This document shows positions 7,070 to 7,092 of a DNA stretch of 7,092 nucleotides, in pieces; the first letter of the stretch is position 1; each line of letters begins with the position of its first letter. The notes under the pieces are model-generated. The model was not told the DNA's origin, searched no databases, and worked only from the letters and a program-made list of their open reading frames with translations. The DNA lies in contig DRQI01000393.1 in the NCBI GenBank assembly GCA_011330545.1, positions 1 to 7,092 of the forward strand. Direction: 5' to 3'. Origin of the DNA: Flavobacteriia bacterium (GTDB taxonomy: Bacteria; Bacteroidota; Bacteroidia; Flavobacteriales; Flavobacteriaceae). The position numbers were made by a program, and so were the translations under genes.

Positions 7070-7092
7070 ATACCAAATTTCGGTTTTTGACC

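Overview
The window is the downstream end of an accessory gene cluster from an AT-rich bacterium, most likely a member of the Bacteroidetes (Bacteroidota). This rests on the low GC content, genes that start without clear Shine-Dalgarno sequences, a promoter close to the Bacteroidetes pattern, and the style of the AAA+ ATPase and PAS-LuxR proteins. The lineage is inferred; no rRNA or tRNA is present to confirm it.

All five genes lie on the + strand. (1) Positions 1-3036 hold the 3' part of a very large protein whose 5' end is outside the window. It carries the end of a DUF4157/eCIS-core domain with an HELTH metallopeptidase-type motif, then an HNH-nuclease-like segment, then about 600 residues of glycine-rich, beta-strand repeats. 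(2) Positions 3047-4012 encode a protein made entirely of about nine TPR repeats. (3) Positions 4017-4604 encode a very AT-rich unrecognised 195-residue protein. (4) Positions 4621-5982 encode an AAA+ ATPase of the type found in extracellular contractile injection system (eCIS) loci. The gaps between these four genes are 10, 4 and 16 bases, so they probably form one operon. (5) After a 224-base gap, positions 6207-6896 encode a PAS-LuxR transcriptional regulator.

The gap before the regulator holds three tandem copies of a 23-24-base motif with a palindromic AGGGA/TCCCT core. The third copy runs directly into a TTGACA -35-like box, followed 17 bases later by TAATTTGG. This looks like an operator array feeding the regulator's own promoter. 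The last 200 bases contain nested palindromes, including two CCTGCC/GGCAGG elements, that look like Bacteroidetes intergenic repeats.

Working model (inference): the DUF4157 protein is cargo or effector of an eCIS whose sheath, tube and baseplate genes lie outside the window. The AAA+ ATPase takes part in particle assembly or cargo loading. The TPR protein and the 195-residue protein are cargo-specific accessory factors (adaptor, chaperone or immunity), and the PAS-LuxR protein controls expression. The least described parts are the TPR/195-residue pair, the internal HNH-like domain with its unusual C-terminal beta-repeat region, and the operator array.
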